From contig NZ_CP094534.1 of the NCBI RefSeq assembly GCF_022811645.1, positions 1,116,001 through 1,180,000 of the forward strand: DNA of 64,000 bases. Direction: 5' to 3'. Source of the DNA: Hymenobacter monticola. GTDB taxonomy: Bacteria > Bacteroidota > Bacteroidia > Cytophagales > Hymenobacteraceae. Both the position numbers and the translations under genes were made by a program. A model generated the notes under the pieces. It saw only the letters and a program-made list of their open reading frames with translations. It did no database searches and was not told the origin of the DNA. This document shows, in pieces, positions 15,743-24,583 of this stretch; the stretch's first letter is position 1, and each line of letters opens with the position of its first letter.

Positions 15743-15776
15743 AAAAGGCCCACACCTTCCGGTGCGGGCCTTTTCC
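15743..15776 (+). terminator. Rho-independent terminator
   Basis: AAAAGGCCCACACC / GGTGCGGGCCTTTT stem with one mismatch and a TTCC loop, 22 bases after the lipoprotein stop. Further right, AGAAAGGAAGGTGGAA occurs twice in tandem (15785-15800 and 15804-15819), meaning unknown. Confidence 0.8.
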
Positions 15777-15917
15777 TTTTATGCAGAAAGGAAGGTGGAA
15801 TGTAGAAAGGAAGGTGGAAATTCAGGACTGAGTTATGAGCGGTGGGCGTCCAGACAAGGCATTAATAGCAAAAGCTTCCTTGCTGTTACACGTTATCTTC
15901 TCCCACGGGCTCAGGGT

Positions 15918-16991
15918 TTAGTAAAACACAAAGCCGTTCGGTCCCACTTTCACCTCGAAAGAATCGATGGGGGCGCCGGTGGCCTGGTAGCGGATGAAAC
16001 GGCCGTTGCTGTTGTAGCTGGGCGAAACAGCGCCGTACACGGTGTTGTCGCGCGGGTCGATGGCGAAGCCCGACAGGCTGCGGCGGATGAACGGAGCCGT
16101 GGGCAACGCTGTGGCCGTGGTGCTTACCTGGTATTCGGCCCCGCCAAAGCTGTAATACAGCTGGTCTTTGGCCGCGTTGGTGCGCAGCTTGCTGGGGCTG
16201 CCCGTGCCGGGGAAGGCGAGGCGGAGCTGCGTAGTAGGGCTGCCCGGGTTGAAGCGCACCAGCGCACCGTTCGACACGCGGGTGGCGGCGTAGGGCGGCG
16301 AAGTCTGGTAAACCACGAAGCCGGTGCACAGCACCCAGATGTTGCCGTCCTTGTCGGCCACCATGCTGCTGGGGCCGTCCGAAACCGTAATGGTGGAAGT
16401 CAGCGTGCCGGTGGCGTCGTCAATTACTGACACGGTGTTTTCGAGGCTGTTGGGCACGTAGATTTTGCCGCCCAGCGCCAACAGCTGCTCGGGGTTGCGG
16501 CCCACCGTCACGCGGCTGGTCACGGTATTGGTGCTCAGGTCCAGAATGCTGAGCACGCCGGGCGAGTAGGCGGGGTTGGAATTGTAGACGCCGCGCCACT
16601 CGGTGAGGTAGCCCCGGGTGGCCGAAGTCGAGGTGAAGTAGCGGGGCTGGTCGACGCCGCTGATGGTGCCGGCCGTTTTGAAATCGGGCAGGGTCACGAC
16701 TTCCACCTTCTTGGATGCATTCACCACCACATAGCCCTTGTTGCCTTGCACGCCCATGTGCTGCACCACGTCGCCCAGCGGCGCGCCGTTGTTGGCGCTG
16801 CCAAACAAATCCAGGCCCGTCAGGGCTTTGGCGCCCCGGTTGAAGCCGCTCACCGCGCCGTCTTTCGCGCCAAACTGGCCTTCACTGAGAATGAACACAT
16901 CGGGCGAGGGGGCCGGCGTTTCTTTTTTGTCGGGGCTACAGGCCGCCAGCAGGGCCAGGCCGGTGAGGAAGGGAATTAGTTGTTTTTTCAT
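15918..16991 (-). CDS. BtuG-like corrinoid-binding beta-propeller lipoprotein
   Basis: 357 residues. Lipoprotein signal MKKQLIPFLTGLALLAAC, lipid-anchored at Cys18. The mature part is a YncE-type seven-bladed propeller with repeated blade motifs such as VLSILDLSTNTVTSRVTVG, VSVIDDATGTLTSTITVS and DKDGNIWVLCTGF. Known Bacteroides BtuG proteins are surface lipoproteins of this fold that grip vitamin B12 and sit on the BtuB receptor. Here the gene follows the BtuB-like receptor by 70 bases on the same strand and both lie behind a cobalamin riboswitch, which makes a role in corrinoid capture on the cell surface likely. Substrate assignment rests on this context. Confidence 0.8.
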   Translation of the reverse strand: MKKQLIPFLTGLALLAACSPDKKETPAPSPDVFILSEGQFGAKDGAVSGFNRGAKALTGLDLFGSANNGAPLGDVVQHMGVQGNKGYVVVNASKKVEVVTLPDFKTAGTISGVDQPRYFTSTSATRGYLTEWRGVYNSNPAYSPGVLSILDLSTNTVTSRVTVGRNPEQLLALGGKIYVPNSLENTVSVIDDATGTLTSTITVSDGPSSMVADKDGNIWVLCTGFVVYQTSPPYAATRVSNGALVRFNPGSPTTQLRLAFPGTGSPSKLRTNAAKDQLYYSFGGAEYQVSTTATALPTAPFIRRSLSGFAIDPRDNTVYGAVSPSYNSNGRFIRYQATGAPIDSFEVKVGPNGFVFY

Positions 16992-17061
16992 GCGAAAAAG
17001 CGCCGGCGGCTGCCGGCCAGGAATTAGTAAGAGAGTTTAGAAATAAGGGAAAACATCCGAG

Positions 17062-19092
17062 CTAGCGCCAGCTCAGGCGCAGGCTGGCACCGAGGGCCCG
17101 CGGCGGCGCCGGCCGGCCGGGGTAACTGAAATACCTTTGGTTGAGCAGGTTGGTGGCTTGCAGCAGCAGCAGCACGCTAGTACCGGCGGGGCCGGCAATG
17201 CTGCGCCCCAGCGTGGCGCCCAGCAGCGCAGTGCCCGGCAAAAAATCGACGCCCGACGCATTGATGTAGCGGTAACTGGTGAAAACCAGCGTCGTGCTCA
17301 GCAGCCAGGCCCGCCAGTGCTGGTCAGTGCTGAGGCTGGCCTGGTGCAGCGGCACGTAAGCCAGCTGCACGCCCACGGGGTCAGAGTCGGCCGCGGCGCC
17401 CTGGGTTTTGCGGGTGTCGGTGTAGTGGTAGGCTGCTTGCATCCGGCCGGTGTAGCGGCCTTGGCGCAGGCGCAGGGCGGTGCTGGCTTCCAGGCCCTGG
17501 CTGCGCACGCGGCGCAGGTTGCGCGGGCTCCAGATGCCGGTGCCGGCGCCGGGCAGCCACTGCACCCAGTCGTCCACGTCTTGCCGGAAAGCCGTCAGCT
17601 CGCTCTCCAGCGCCCAGCGGCGGCCCCAGGCGCGGCGGTGGCGCAGGCCGCCCTCGTAGCCCACGCCCGACTCGGGGCGCAGCTCGGGGTTGCCGCCGGG
17701 CAGCCAGTATCGTTCGTTCAGGGTGGGGGCGCGGTAGCTGCGGGCGGCGCTGGCTTTCAGCGTGAGCACCTGAGCGGCCGAATCAGGCGCACCCAGCAGG
17801 TCCCATTCCAGCCCCAGGGTGGGCGTGAGCGGAGCCAAGCCAGCGGGCAGCACTGCCTGGCGCAGGTTGGCTGAAAGGCGCAGGGCGGGGCGCGGGTCGT
17901 AGCGCAAGAGGGCGAAAGCGGCCGCGCGGTTTTCACCGATTGCGACGGTGCCGTAGCCGTCTACCTGGGCGGCGAAGTGCTGCGCTTCGGCCCCCAGGCG
18001 CAGGCTGCCCCGCGCGCCCAGAGCAGTGGTGTGCTCGGCCTGGGCCTGGGTGGTGCGCACGCGGGAGTTGCTGGGAGCGCCGCCGTCGCGGTAGTTAATT
18101 ATATCTTCAAACCAAGCCCCGCGCACGGTCCACTGCTGGCGCGCGCCCACGTGGCGGTAGCCCAGCGTGAGGCGGCGACTTTGGTCGCGCTCGCGGGCCT
18201 GGGTGCCCGCAATGCCCACACCCGACTGGATTTCGCGGTCTGCGTCGGTCAGCCAGGCGGCGGCGGTTAGCTCACCGGCTTGGCCCACGCGCCAGGCCAC
18301 GTCGGGGCTCAGGCTCCACTGGTGGCGCAGGGCGGCGTTTTGCAAGGTGTAGCGCACGGTGCCGCGGGCCTCCTGCTGCAGGTAGGAGTAGTTGTTCTGG
18401 GCCTCGCGGTAGCTGGCGGCCACGCGCACGGCCACACTGGGGGTGGCGGTGCGGGCCTCCACGCTGCCACCGGCCAGGCCGAAGCTGCCGGCATCGGCCT
18501 GCACGCTGCCGCGCAGGCCGGGCCGCCAGTCGGGGGCCGAGTTGAGCAGCACGGCGCCGCCCACGGCCCCGCTGCCATAGAGGGCGGCGGCCGGGCCGGG
18601 CTGAATGGCCACGCTGGTGCCGGCGCCCACGGTCAGCAGCGAGAAGTCGTTCTGGCCCAGCGTGGGCAGCATGATGTTCAGCCCGTTCCAGAGCACGGCC
18701 GTGTGCTGGGCCGAGGTGCCGCGCAGGGCAATGGTGGCCAGCTGCCCCGGGCCGTAGTATTTAAGAGCCAGCGGGGTGCGGGCCTGCAGCACGTCGGCCA
18801 GGTTGCTGCCGCGGTACTGCGCCAGCGTGGCCGAATCGAGCTCCAGGCGGGTGCTGCCCACAGCGAAGCGCTCGGGGCCCACGGCGCGCACCTGCACCTC
18901 GGCCAGCCGATGCCGCCGCTGGCTGAGGCGGGCCGAATCGGGCGGCGCGGTCTGGGCCTGGGCGGCGCCGGCTAGCAGGCACAGCAGGGCCACTCGCCGT
19001 AGCGAGGCCGGATGCAGGGAAGTAAAACGCAGCAGAATCAAATTCTCAATCAAGAAAATTCGATTCAAAATCCGGCGCCAACCAACTGCCAT
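17062..19092 (-). CDS. btuB: BtuB-like TonB-dependent cobalamin receptor
   Basis: 676 residues. After a long signal (cleavage near residue 47, LAGAAQA|QTAPP) comes a plug domain (LADVLQARTPLALKYYGPGQLATIALRGTSAQHTAVLWNG, of which the RGTSAQH turn is typical; VAIQPGPAAALYGSGAVGGAVLL), then a barrel with many alternating strands ending in ASLRLSWR, where the final residue is unusually Arg after an aromatic. It lacks the N-terminal carboxypeptidase-like domain of SusC types, as BtuB proteins do. It takes up corrinoids across the outer membrane using TonB energy. A cobalamin riboswitch lies in the 5' leader, and a BtuG-like lipoprotein gene follows. The substrate could be B12 itself or a precursor such as cobinamide. 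Confidence 0.85.
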   Translation of the reverse strand: MAVGWRRILNRIFLIENLILLRFTSLHPASLRRVALLCLLAGAAQAQTAPPDSARLSQRRHRLAEVQVRAVGPERFAVGSTRLELDSATLAQYRGSNLADVLQARTPLALKYYGPGQLATIALRGTSAQHTAVLWNGLNIMLPTLGQNDFSLLTVGAGTSVAIQPGPAAALYGSGAVGGAVLLNSAPDWRPGLRGSVQADAGSFGLAGGSVEARTATPSVAVRVAASYREAQNNYSYLQQEARGTVRYTLQNAALRHQWSLSPDVAWRVGQAGELTAAAWLTDADREIQSGVGIAGTQARERDQSRRLTLGYRHVGARQQWTVRGAWFEDIINYRDGGAPSNSRVRTTQAQAEHTTALGARGSLRLGAEAQHFAAQVDGYGTVAIGENRAAAFALLRYDPRPALRLSANLRQAVLPAGLAPLTPTLGLEWDLLGAPDSAAQVLTLKASAARSYRAPTLNERYWLPGGNPELRPESGVGYEGGLRHRRAWGRRWALESELTAFRQDVDDWVQWLPGAGTGIWSPRNLRRVRSQGLEASTALRLRQGRYTGRMQAAYHYTDTRKTQGAAADSDPVGVQLAYVPLHQASLSTDQHWRAWLLSTTLVFTSYRYINASGVDFLPGTALLGATLGRSIAGPAGTSVLLLLQATNLLNQRYFSYPGRPAPPRALGASLRLSWR

Positions 19093-19204
19093 CAGCAGCC
19101 AGCTACCGTCAGACCGAGGCCGAAAAACAGGGGTACTCTGGCCGCCCGAAGGTGGCCACTGTTCTCTTTCTCCATTCGTCCTCCGCGAATGCTGAACCTA
19201 TGAG

Positions 19205-19402
19205 TGCTCGGGCAGGTCTCCTGGCTTGCTCCGCCGAGCGGGCCGCCTTCCCATTTTGTTACTTGATAATCAAGCAACAAACAGTGGCATTGTGGCCCGC
19301 TCCGATGTGAAGCGTACAGTTGCGGGGACAGCTCCGGCTTCGAACCGGATTCCCTTTTCAGCCGCGCCCCAAGGCTGGGGGTTGGCACCAAAGCAGGGCA
19401 AA
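19205..19402 (-). ncRNA. Cobalamin riboswitch upstream of the BtuB-like gene
   Basis: On the minus strand the 5' part has GGTGCC and GGAATCCGGTTCGAAGCC, then AGCTGTCCCCGCAACTGT, and the 3' part the B12 box AGCCAGGAGACCTGCC at 19211-19226. These are the conserved blocks of the cobalamin (AdoCbl) riboswitch in the right order. It ends about 110 bases before the receptor start. High cobalamin should switch off expression of the receptor and propeller genes. Confidence 0.93.
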
Positions 19403-19406
19403 GGTA
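19399..19406 (-). promoter_or_regulatory. Promoter -7 element TACCTTTG for the B12 uptake unit
   Basis: TACCTTTG on the minus strand fits TAnnTTTG and lies right at the 5' end of the riboswitch, where transcription of the leader should start. The right side of the promoter (its -33 area) falls in the GTAGCGTGGACTC repeat at 19412-19483. Confidence 0.55.
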
Positions 19407-19411
19407 CGGAC

Positions 19412-19483
19412 GTAGCGTGGACTCTGCGAGTCCGCGCCTTGTCGAACATTCTGGAGTGCGCGGACTCGCAGAGTCCACGCTAC
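19412..19483. repeat. Palindromic repeat, family B, copy 1
   Basis: Perfect 26-bp arms beginning GTAGCGTGGACTCTGCGAG and ending in its reverse complement, with a 20-base centre. The same arms occur at 53186-53265. It starts 5 bases behind the stop codon of the outer-membrane gene at 19488, so it would form the 3' hairpin of that mRNA, and it abuts the riboswitch promoter. Confidence 0.85.
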
Positions 19484-19487
19484 AGAT

Positions 19488-20342
19488 TTAACGGCGGAAG
19501 GTGAGGCCGACGAAGTACTCGTGGTCGGTCAGTCGGTTCAGGGCCAGGTGGGTGCCGAGGTCGAGCTGCAGGTTGGGCGTCACCTTGAAAATGGGGGCAA
19601 TGTTGGCGGAGGTCTGCCAACGGCGCTGCTCGGTGTTCCACATGGCCACGGCTTCGGTCACGAGGCCTACTTTCTCCGTTAAATCATACTCCAAGGCCAT
19701 CGAGGGCACGAAGCGCACGTAGCGCTGGTTGGTTTCCCGGTCGTATTTCAGGTCGGCTTCCACCTGCGCTTCAAGGTTGGCCTTGTCGCTCAGCTCCAGG
19801 TCGATGGGCAGTACCACGCCGTATTCGGCGGCGCCGTCGCCCACGTTGCCGCCACTGGGCAGGCGCACGTAGCCGATGACGGACATGGCGAATTTGCCCA
19901 GCTGGTCGTCGCCCACAAAGTTGTGTTTCACGCGCACGGTCACGTCGCCGAAGCCGGCGTGGCGCTCCTGCCAGTCGTCGGCGTCTGAAGGCCGCTGCTT
20001 GGCCACGCTGTAGAGCGGCAATTCCAGCTGCAGGTCGGTGCGGCGGCTCAGGCCGAGCTTGAGCATGGAGTAGGCCAAATGCAGCTCGCGGTTTTTGCCG
20101 TCGTTGCCCGAGCCGCTGTTGATGAGCCGTAGCGCGTCCATCTCAAGCTGGAAGTGGCCGGCATCAACTGTGAAAGGGCTTTCGGTCACGCCGGGGCGGT
20201 CGGGCTGCAGCTCGCGCAGGCGGTTGCGCGGCACGGGCTTGCGCCAGCTGAAGTGGGCGGAGTCGTAGGGTGAAGTTTTGGCCGGGGCCTGCGCCAAGGT
20301 GAGCGAAGGCAATAGCAGTAAGGAGAGAAAAAAGCGCTTCAT
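19488..20342 (-). CDS. Outer-membrane transporter-like protein (MetA-pathway/phenol-type family)
   Basis: 284 residues from ATG at 20342, chosen because it gives a signal peptide MKRFFLSLLLLPSLTLAQ; an upstream ATG at 20399 adds an unrelated leader. The mature part begins RELQPDRPGVTESPFTVDAGHFQLEMD, the start typical of outer-membrane proteins of the family once named after phenol degradation MetA, and continues as regular beta strands (GFGDVTVRVKHNFVGDD, YVRLPSGGNVG) to a C-terminal LTFRR. The family is of unknown function but forms beta barrels. It is 83 bases downstream of a TonB receptor and may share its transcript with that gene and the Nramp transporter. Confidence 0.75.
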   Translation of the reverse strand: MKRFFLSLLLLPSLTLAQAPAKTSPYDSAHFSWRKPVPRNRLRELQPDRPGVTESPFTVDAGHFQLEMDALRLINSGSGNDGKNRELHLAYSMLKLGLSRRTDLQLELPLYSVAKQRPSDADDWQERHAGFGDVTVRVKHNFVGDDQLGKFAMSVIGYVRLPSGGNVGDGAAEYGVVLPIDLELSDKANLEAQVEADLKYDRETNQRYVRFVPSMALEYDLTEKVGLVTEAVAMWNTEQRRWQTSANIAPIFKVTPNLQLDLGTHLALNRLTDHEYFVGLTFRR

Positions 20343-20425
20343 GGGGCCCTCTACGCAGAAAACCAGCCACGGTGGCATTGGCCGAATACTATATATCAAC
20401 TCAAGCCCAACGGTCCGATAAGCTA

Positions 20426-22888
20426 CTAAAACGGCACCAGTACCTTCACCCCCACGTTGCGCCCTGGATTATAAATGCCGCTGCGGCCGTTGGGCGAACT
20501 GGCGTAGTATTCAAAGTACTTCAACCGGTTGAGGTGGGCCTGGTATGCGGTGTCGAACAAGTTATCGACCTGCACAATGAATTGGGCCACGGCCCGCCCC
20601 GCGCGGTTGGTGTAGGTGGTGCCGGCGCCGAGGCCCAGCAGCACGTAGCCCGGCGTGGCGGTTTCGGTGTTGTCGAGGGCGTAGAAGCGGTTTTGGCGAG
20701 CGCTGCCATCCAACTGGAGGCGGCCATAGGTGCCGGTGAAACGGCCGGCGCGGGCCGGCGCGGTGGCGCGCAGCTCGGTGCGGCCGCGCAGTGGCGGAAT
20801 GAGCGGCAGGTAGCGAGCAGCCTCTATTTGATGGTCGGGCAGGTTGGTTTGGGAGCTTTCGCCGGTTACGAAGGCCGCGCTGCTGCTCCAGGCCAGCCAG
20901 GGCAGGGCCGCGGGGCGCCAGTTCAGGCTGGCTTCCAGGCCGTAGAGGCGGGCGGCGGCTTGTTGAAACTGGTAGGTGGTGTTGCCGGGCACAATGACCA
21001 CCGGCTGGCCGCTGGCGTCCTGCAAACGGGCCTGGTAGATGAAGTTCTGCACGTAGTTGTGAAACACTTCCACCGAGGCGTCCACCTCGGCCTGGTGCCA
21101 GAGCACGCCCACGTCCTGCTGCCAGCTGAATTCGGGCTCGAAGCCCCGGTTGCCGAGGTACACGATGTGGGCGCCGGGGTCGAGGCCGTTGGAGCCAATT
21201 TCGGGGATGTTGGGGGCGCGGTAGCCGCGGGCCAGGTTGGCGCGCAGCGTGAGCTGCTCGGTAGCCACGTAGCTCGCCCCCGCGCTGGCCGACCACCCCT
21301 GGTAGCGCCGCCGAAACGCCGGAAACGGCAGCGCCGCATCAGGCTGGGCCGGCCCAGCCGCTTGGTCGAACCCCGTGGCTGGGTTGGAGGCTACGTGAAA
21401 GTCGGCCCAGTTCACCAGCCGCGTGTCGTAGCGCAGCCCGCCGCTGACTTCCAGCTTGCCCAAGGGCTTTTTCAGCAACACAAAGCCACCCGCATCCAGC
21501 AAATTATAATTGGGAATGGGAAAGTCGGTGGCGTTGAGGTGGCGGTTGAGCTGGCCCATGCCGTTGCTGCCCACGCTCATTTCCAGCCCCTGCCAGGTGG
21601 GCAGGTGGTAGCGCACGTCGTAGGTGAAGGTGCTGAGGCGCAGAGCCAGGCCCGGCTGGGACGGCGCGGTGGGGTGGTTGAACTCCTCCCGCTGGTTTTG
21701 CTGGGCGCCCAGCAGTAGGTGTAGCTCACCGCCGCCCAGCGCCACCTGCGTTTTGGTGAACACACGGTAGTGCCGGATGCGCTGGTGCAGCGGGCCAATG
21801 GCGTAGCTGCGCAACTCATTATCTGTTACCAGAGGCCGGTTCTTGATATCATCGAGCCCGCTTTCCGCCACCTGCCGCGTGAAGCGGCGGCTCAGCGAAT
21901 CGCGGCTGCCGTCGGGTATTTCCTGCTGGTTATCATAAAGCGTGAGGTACCAGTGCGAGCTGCCCCAGGCTTTGCGCACGCCCGCCATGCCCGTTAGCGT
22001 CAACTCCCGGAAACCGGTGTTGTACACTAGGCCGTCCACGCCATTGCGGTAGTCGCGCGCCAGGCGGTGGCTGGCCCGGAAGCTGGTTTGAAAGCCGTTT
22101 TTTTGATAGTTCAGCCCCAGCGAATTGCCTACTAAGCCATTGTTCGACTGGTATTCGGCCAGCGCCTCGCCGCGCAGCTGCCCTTCAGGGCCGCTAGGCA
22201 GGGCGGGCAGCAGGTTCACTACGCCGGCCACCGCATCAGAGCCGTAGAGCAGGCTGGCGGGGCCTTTCACCACCTCCACGCGCTCGATGTCGTAGCCGTC
22301 CACCTCCACGCCGTGCTCGTCGCCCCACTGCTGGCCTTCCTGGCGCAGGCCATTGTAGAGCGTGAGCACACGGTTGTAGCCCAGCCCGCGAATGAAGGGT
22401 TTCGACACGTTGGGGCCGGTGGTCACGGCGCTCAGGCCCGGAATGCCGCGCACGGCCGCGTCGATGACGTTGGTATTGGCGTTGAGGCTGATTTCGCGGC
22501 GGCTCAGGGTGGCAATGGGCACAGGGCTGCGGCGGATTTCGGTGGCCCGGCTCACGCCCGTCACCACCACGTCGGCCAGGGCGGCGGGCGCGGCGGCCAG
22601 GGTTAGCGGCAGGGTCAGGGTTTGGCCCGCGGCCACGGTCACATTGCGGCTGGCAGGCGTGTAGCCCACGGCGCTGGCCAACACCCGCACCGTGCCGGCG
22701 GGCACATTCGTAATACTGAAAGCGCCCTGGGCATCGGCTGTGGCCCCGAGGCCGGCGGCGGGCAAGGCCACGCTGGCGAAGGGCACCAGCCGCTGCTGCT
22801 CGTTGCGCACGGTGCCCGCGAGCGTGCCCGTTTGGGCCAGCAGGCCGCTCGGGAGCAGCCACAACAGCGCGAGTAGGAGCTGTTTCAT
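20426..22888 (-). CDS. TonB-dependent receptor, probable metal uptake
   Basis: 820 residues. Signal peptide 1-18 (MKQLLLALLWLLPSGLLA), carboxypeptidase-like regulatory domain 22-103 (GTLAGTVRNEQQRLVPFASV, GYTPASRNVTV), plug domain about 105-240 (ADVVVTGVSRATEIRR; VVKGPASLLYGSDAVAGVVNLL) and a C-terminal barrel ending GRNVGVKVLVPF, with the last residue Phe as expected for assembly. The plug contains GDEHGVEVDGYDIERVEV. It is transcribed right behind the Nramp manganese/iron transporter, with 102 bases between, so it likely brings the same metal through the outer membrane. No siderophore gene is close. The ligand is an inference from context. Confidence 0.8.
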   Translation of the reverse strand: MKQLLLALLWLLPSGLLAQTGTLAGTVRNEQQRLVPFASVALPAAGLGATADAQGAFSITNVPAGTVRVLASAVGYTPASRNVTVAAGQTLTLPLTLAAAPAALADVVVTGVSRATEIRRSPVPIATLSRREISLNANTNVIDAAVRGIPGLSAVTTGPNVSKPFIRGLGYNRVLTLYNGLRQEGQQWGDEHGVEVDGYDIERVEVVKGPASLLYGSDAVAGVVNLLPALPSGPEGQLRGEALAEYQSNNGLVGNSLGLNYQKNGFQTSFRASHRLARDYRNGVDGLVYNTGFRELTLTGMAGVRKAWGSSHWYLTLYDNQQEIPDGSRDSLSRRFTRQVAESGLDDIKNRPLVTDNELRSYAIGPLHQRIRHYRVFTKTQVALGGGELHLLLGAQQNQREEFNHPTAPSQPGLALRLSTFTYDVRYHLPTWQGLEMSVGSNGMGQLNRHLNATDFPIPNYNLLDAGGFVLLKKPLGKLEVSGGLRYDTRLVNWADFHVASNPATGFDQAAGPAQPDAALPFPAFRRRYQGWSASAGASYVATEQLTLRANLARGYRAPNIPEIGSNGLDPGAHIVYLGNRGFEPEFSWQQDVGVLWHQAEVDASVEVFHNYVQNFIYQARLQDASGQPVVIVPGNTTYQFQQAAARLYGLEASLNWRPAALPWLAWSSSAAFVTGESSQTNLPDHQIEAARYLPLIPPLRGRTELRATAPARAGRFTGTYGRLQLDGSARQNRFYALDNTETATPGYVLLGLGAGTTYTNRAGRAVAQFIVQVDNLFDTAYQAHLNRLKYFEYYASSPNGRSGIYNPGRNVGVKVLVPF

Positions 22889-22990
22889 ACCTAGAATGAT
22901 AAATATTTATGGATATTAAAAGCGGAGACAGAGGGCTAAAATCTTCGCAGACGAAGACTTTAGCCCCAATTTTCCACTGCACCTTCCCTC

Positions 22991-24367
22991 CTAGCCTACC
23001 GCCGTTTGCCAGAGCAGATAGCCATTCAGCGCAATGATGACGGCCGACACCGACCAAGCCAGCACGCGCACCACCGGCCGGTTCACGAACACGCCCATCT
23101 TGGCCCGGCTGCTGGTGAAGAGCACCAACGGCACCACCGCAAAGCTGAGCTGCATCGAGAGTATAACCTGACTGAAAACCAGCAGCTTTTCGGTTCCGCT
23201 TTCGCCATAAATGATGGCCACCACCAGCGCCGGCACCACGGCTACCAACCGCGTGATGAGCCGTCGCACCCAGGGCCGCAGCTTGATGTCGAGGAAGCCT
23301 TCCATCACAATCTGGCCCGCCAGCGTACCGGTCAGGGTCGAATTCTGGCCCGAAGCCAGCAATGCCACCGCAAACAATACGCTGGCCGCGCCGGCGCCCA
23401 GCACCGGCGCCAGCAGCTTGTAGGCATCCTGAATTTTAGCCACTTCCAGCATGCCGTTGTGGTGGAAGGCCGCGGCCGCCAGGACCAAAATGGCGGCGTT
23501 GATGAAAAAGGCCAGAAACAGCGCCACCGTCGAGTCGATGGTGGCAAACTTGATGGCCATGCGCTTGCCGGCCTCGGTTTGCTCAATGGCCCGCGTCTGC
23601 ACAGTGCTGGAGTGCAGGTAGAGGTTGTGCGGCATCACGGTGGCGCCCAGAATGCCAATGGCCACGTAGAGCATACCCGGCGTTGTCACCACTTGGCGTT
23701 GCGGCACCAGCCCGTGAGCCAGCGCCACCCAGTCGGGCCGCGATACGATGAGTTCGTACACGAAGCAGCCGAAAATCAGCACCATCAGCCCCGCCACAAT
23801 GCTTTCGATGATGCGGAAACCCTTGTTCTGGAAAAACAGCACCACCAACACGTCCAGCGTAGTCAGCACCACGCCCCAGGCCAGCGGCAGCCCAAACAGC
23901 AGGTTCAGGGCAATGGCCGAGCCGATGACTTCTGCCAAATCGCAGGCCGCAATGGCGATTTCGCACAAAAACCACAGCATCAGGCTAATGGGCCGGGAGT
24001 AGTGGTCGCGGCAGGCCTGGGCCAGGTCGCGGCCCGTCACGATGCCGAGCTTGGCCGCCAGATGCTGCAGCAGCATGGCAAACAAATTGGAAATCAGCAC
24101 TACCGACAGCAGCGTGTAGCCATACTTGGAGCCGCCGGCCAGGTCGGTGGCCCAGTTGCCGGGGTCCATGTAGCCCACGGCCACCATCAGGCCAGGACCC
24201 CAGAAGGCAAATAGTTTGCGCCAGAACGAGGCATTGGCGCCCGGCACTTTAATGCTGGCGTACACCTCGCTCAGGGAATTGGCGCGGCGCGGGTGTCGCC
24301 AGCCCGTTTCGGCCTGGGCGTTGGTTTCAGTAAGGGTAGCGGGAGGCACGTTGAATAGTTGTTTCAA
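22991..24367 (-). CDS. mntH: Nramp divalent metal transporter (MntH)
   Basis: 458 residues with about 11 transmembrane helices. The Nramp metal-binding motif of helix 1 is present as GYMDPGNWATDL (Asp68-Pro-Gly-Asn71), and that of helix 6 as MPHNLYLHS near residue 245. Such proteins import Mn(II), Fe(II) or related ions with protons across the inner membrane. The N-terminal 45 residues are soluble and hydrophilic. It is the first gene of a unit with a TonB receptor and an outer-membrane protein, and has a TTTAG...CTAAA palindrome 17 bases before its start that could be a DtxR/MntR-type operator. Manganese is the most common substrate of bacterial members. Confidence 0.92.
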   Translation of the reverse strand: MKQLFNVPPATLTETNAQAETGWRHPRRANSLSEVYASIKVPGANASFWRKLFAFWGPGLMVAVGYMDPGNWATDLAGGSKYGYTLLSVVLISNLFAMLLQHLAAKLGIVTGRDLAQACRDHYSRPISLMLWFLCEIAIAACDLAEVIGSAIALNLLFGLPLAWGVVLTTLDVLVVLFFQNKGFRIIESIVAGLMVLIFGCFVYELIVSRPDWVALAHGLVPQRQVVTTPGMLYVAIGILGATVMPHNLYLHSSTVQTRAIEQTEAGKRMAIKFATIDSTVALFLAFFINAAILVLAAAAFHHNGMLEVAKIQDAYKLLAPVLGAGAASVLFAVALLASGQNSTLTGTLAGQIVMEGFLDIKLRPWVRRLITRLVAVVPALVVAIIYGESGTEKLLVFSQVILSMQLSFAVVPLVLFTSSRAKMGVFVNRPVVRVLAWSVSAVIIALNGYLLWQTAVG

Positions 24368-24383
24368 TACAAACGTACTAAAA

Positions 24384-24399
24384 TTTAGGCTTATCTAAA
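24384..24399. promoter_or_regulatory. Candidate DtxR/MntR-type operator before mntH
   Basis: TTTAGGCTTATCTAAA: a 5-base dyad TTTAG/CTAAA with a 6-base centre, 17 bases before the mntH start. DtxR-family metal regulators bind dyads such as TTAGG-n-CCTAA. It would repress mntH when Mn(II) or Fe(II) is plentiful. No regulator gene lies in the window. Confidence 0.4.
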
Positions 24400-24583
24400 A
24401 AATCATTTCGACTACCTTAAATACTCAATTCATCAGAAAAGGTTTCGCCAAGCGCACCCTTCTTCCCCGAATTGCTTTTACCTGAATGCAAAGCACATCG
24501 GTTGCTCAAAGGCGAGTGCCGGCTTGGGTTGCGCGTGCCGGTTGGCGCCAGCCGCCCGACCTTTGCGCTGAAATCTATTCCGC

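Noticed and set aside
15785..15819. Tandem AGAAAGGAAGGTGGAA pair
   Set aside because: Only two units in a short gap; too little to call a functional repeat, so it is only noted with the terminator.
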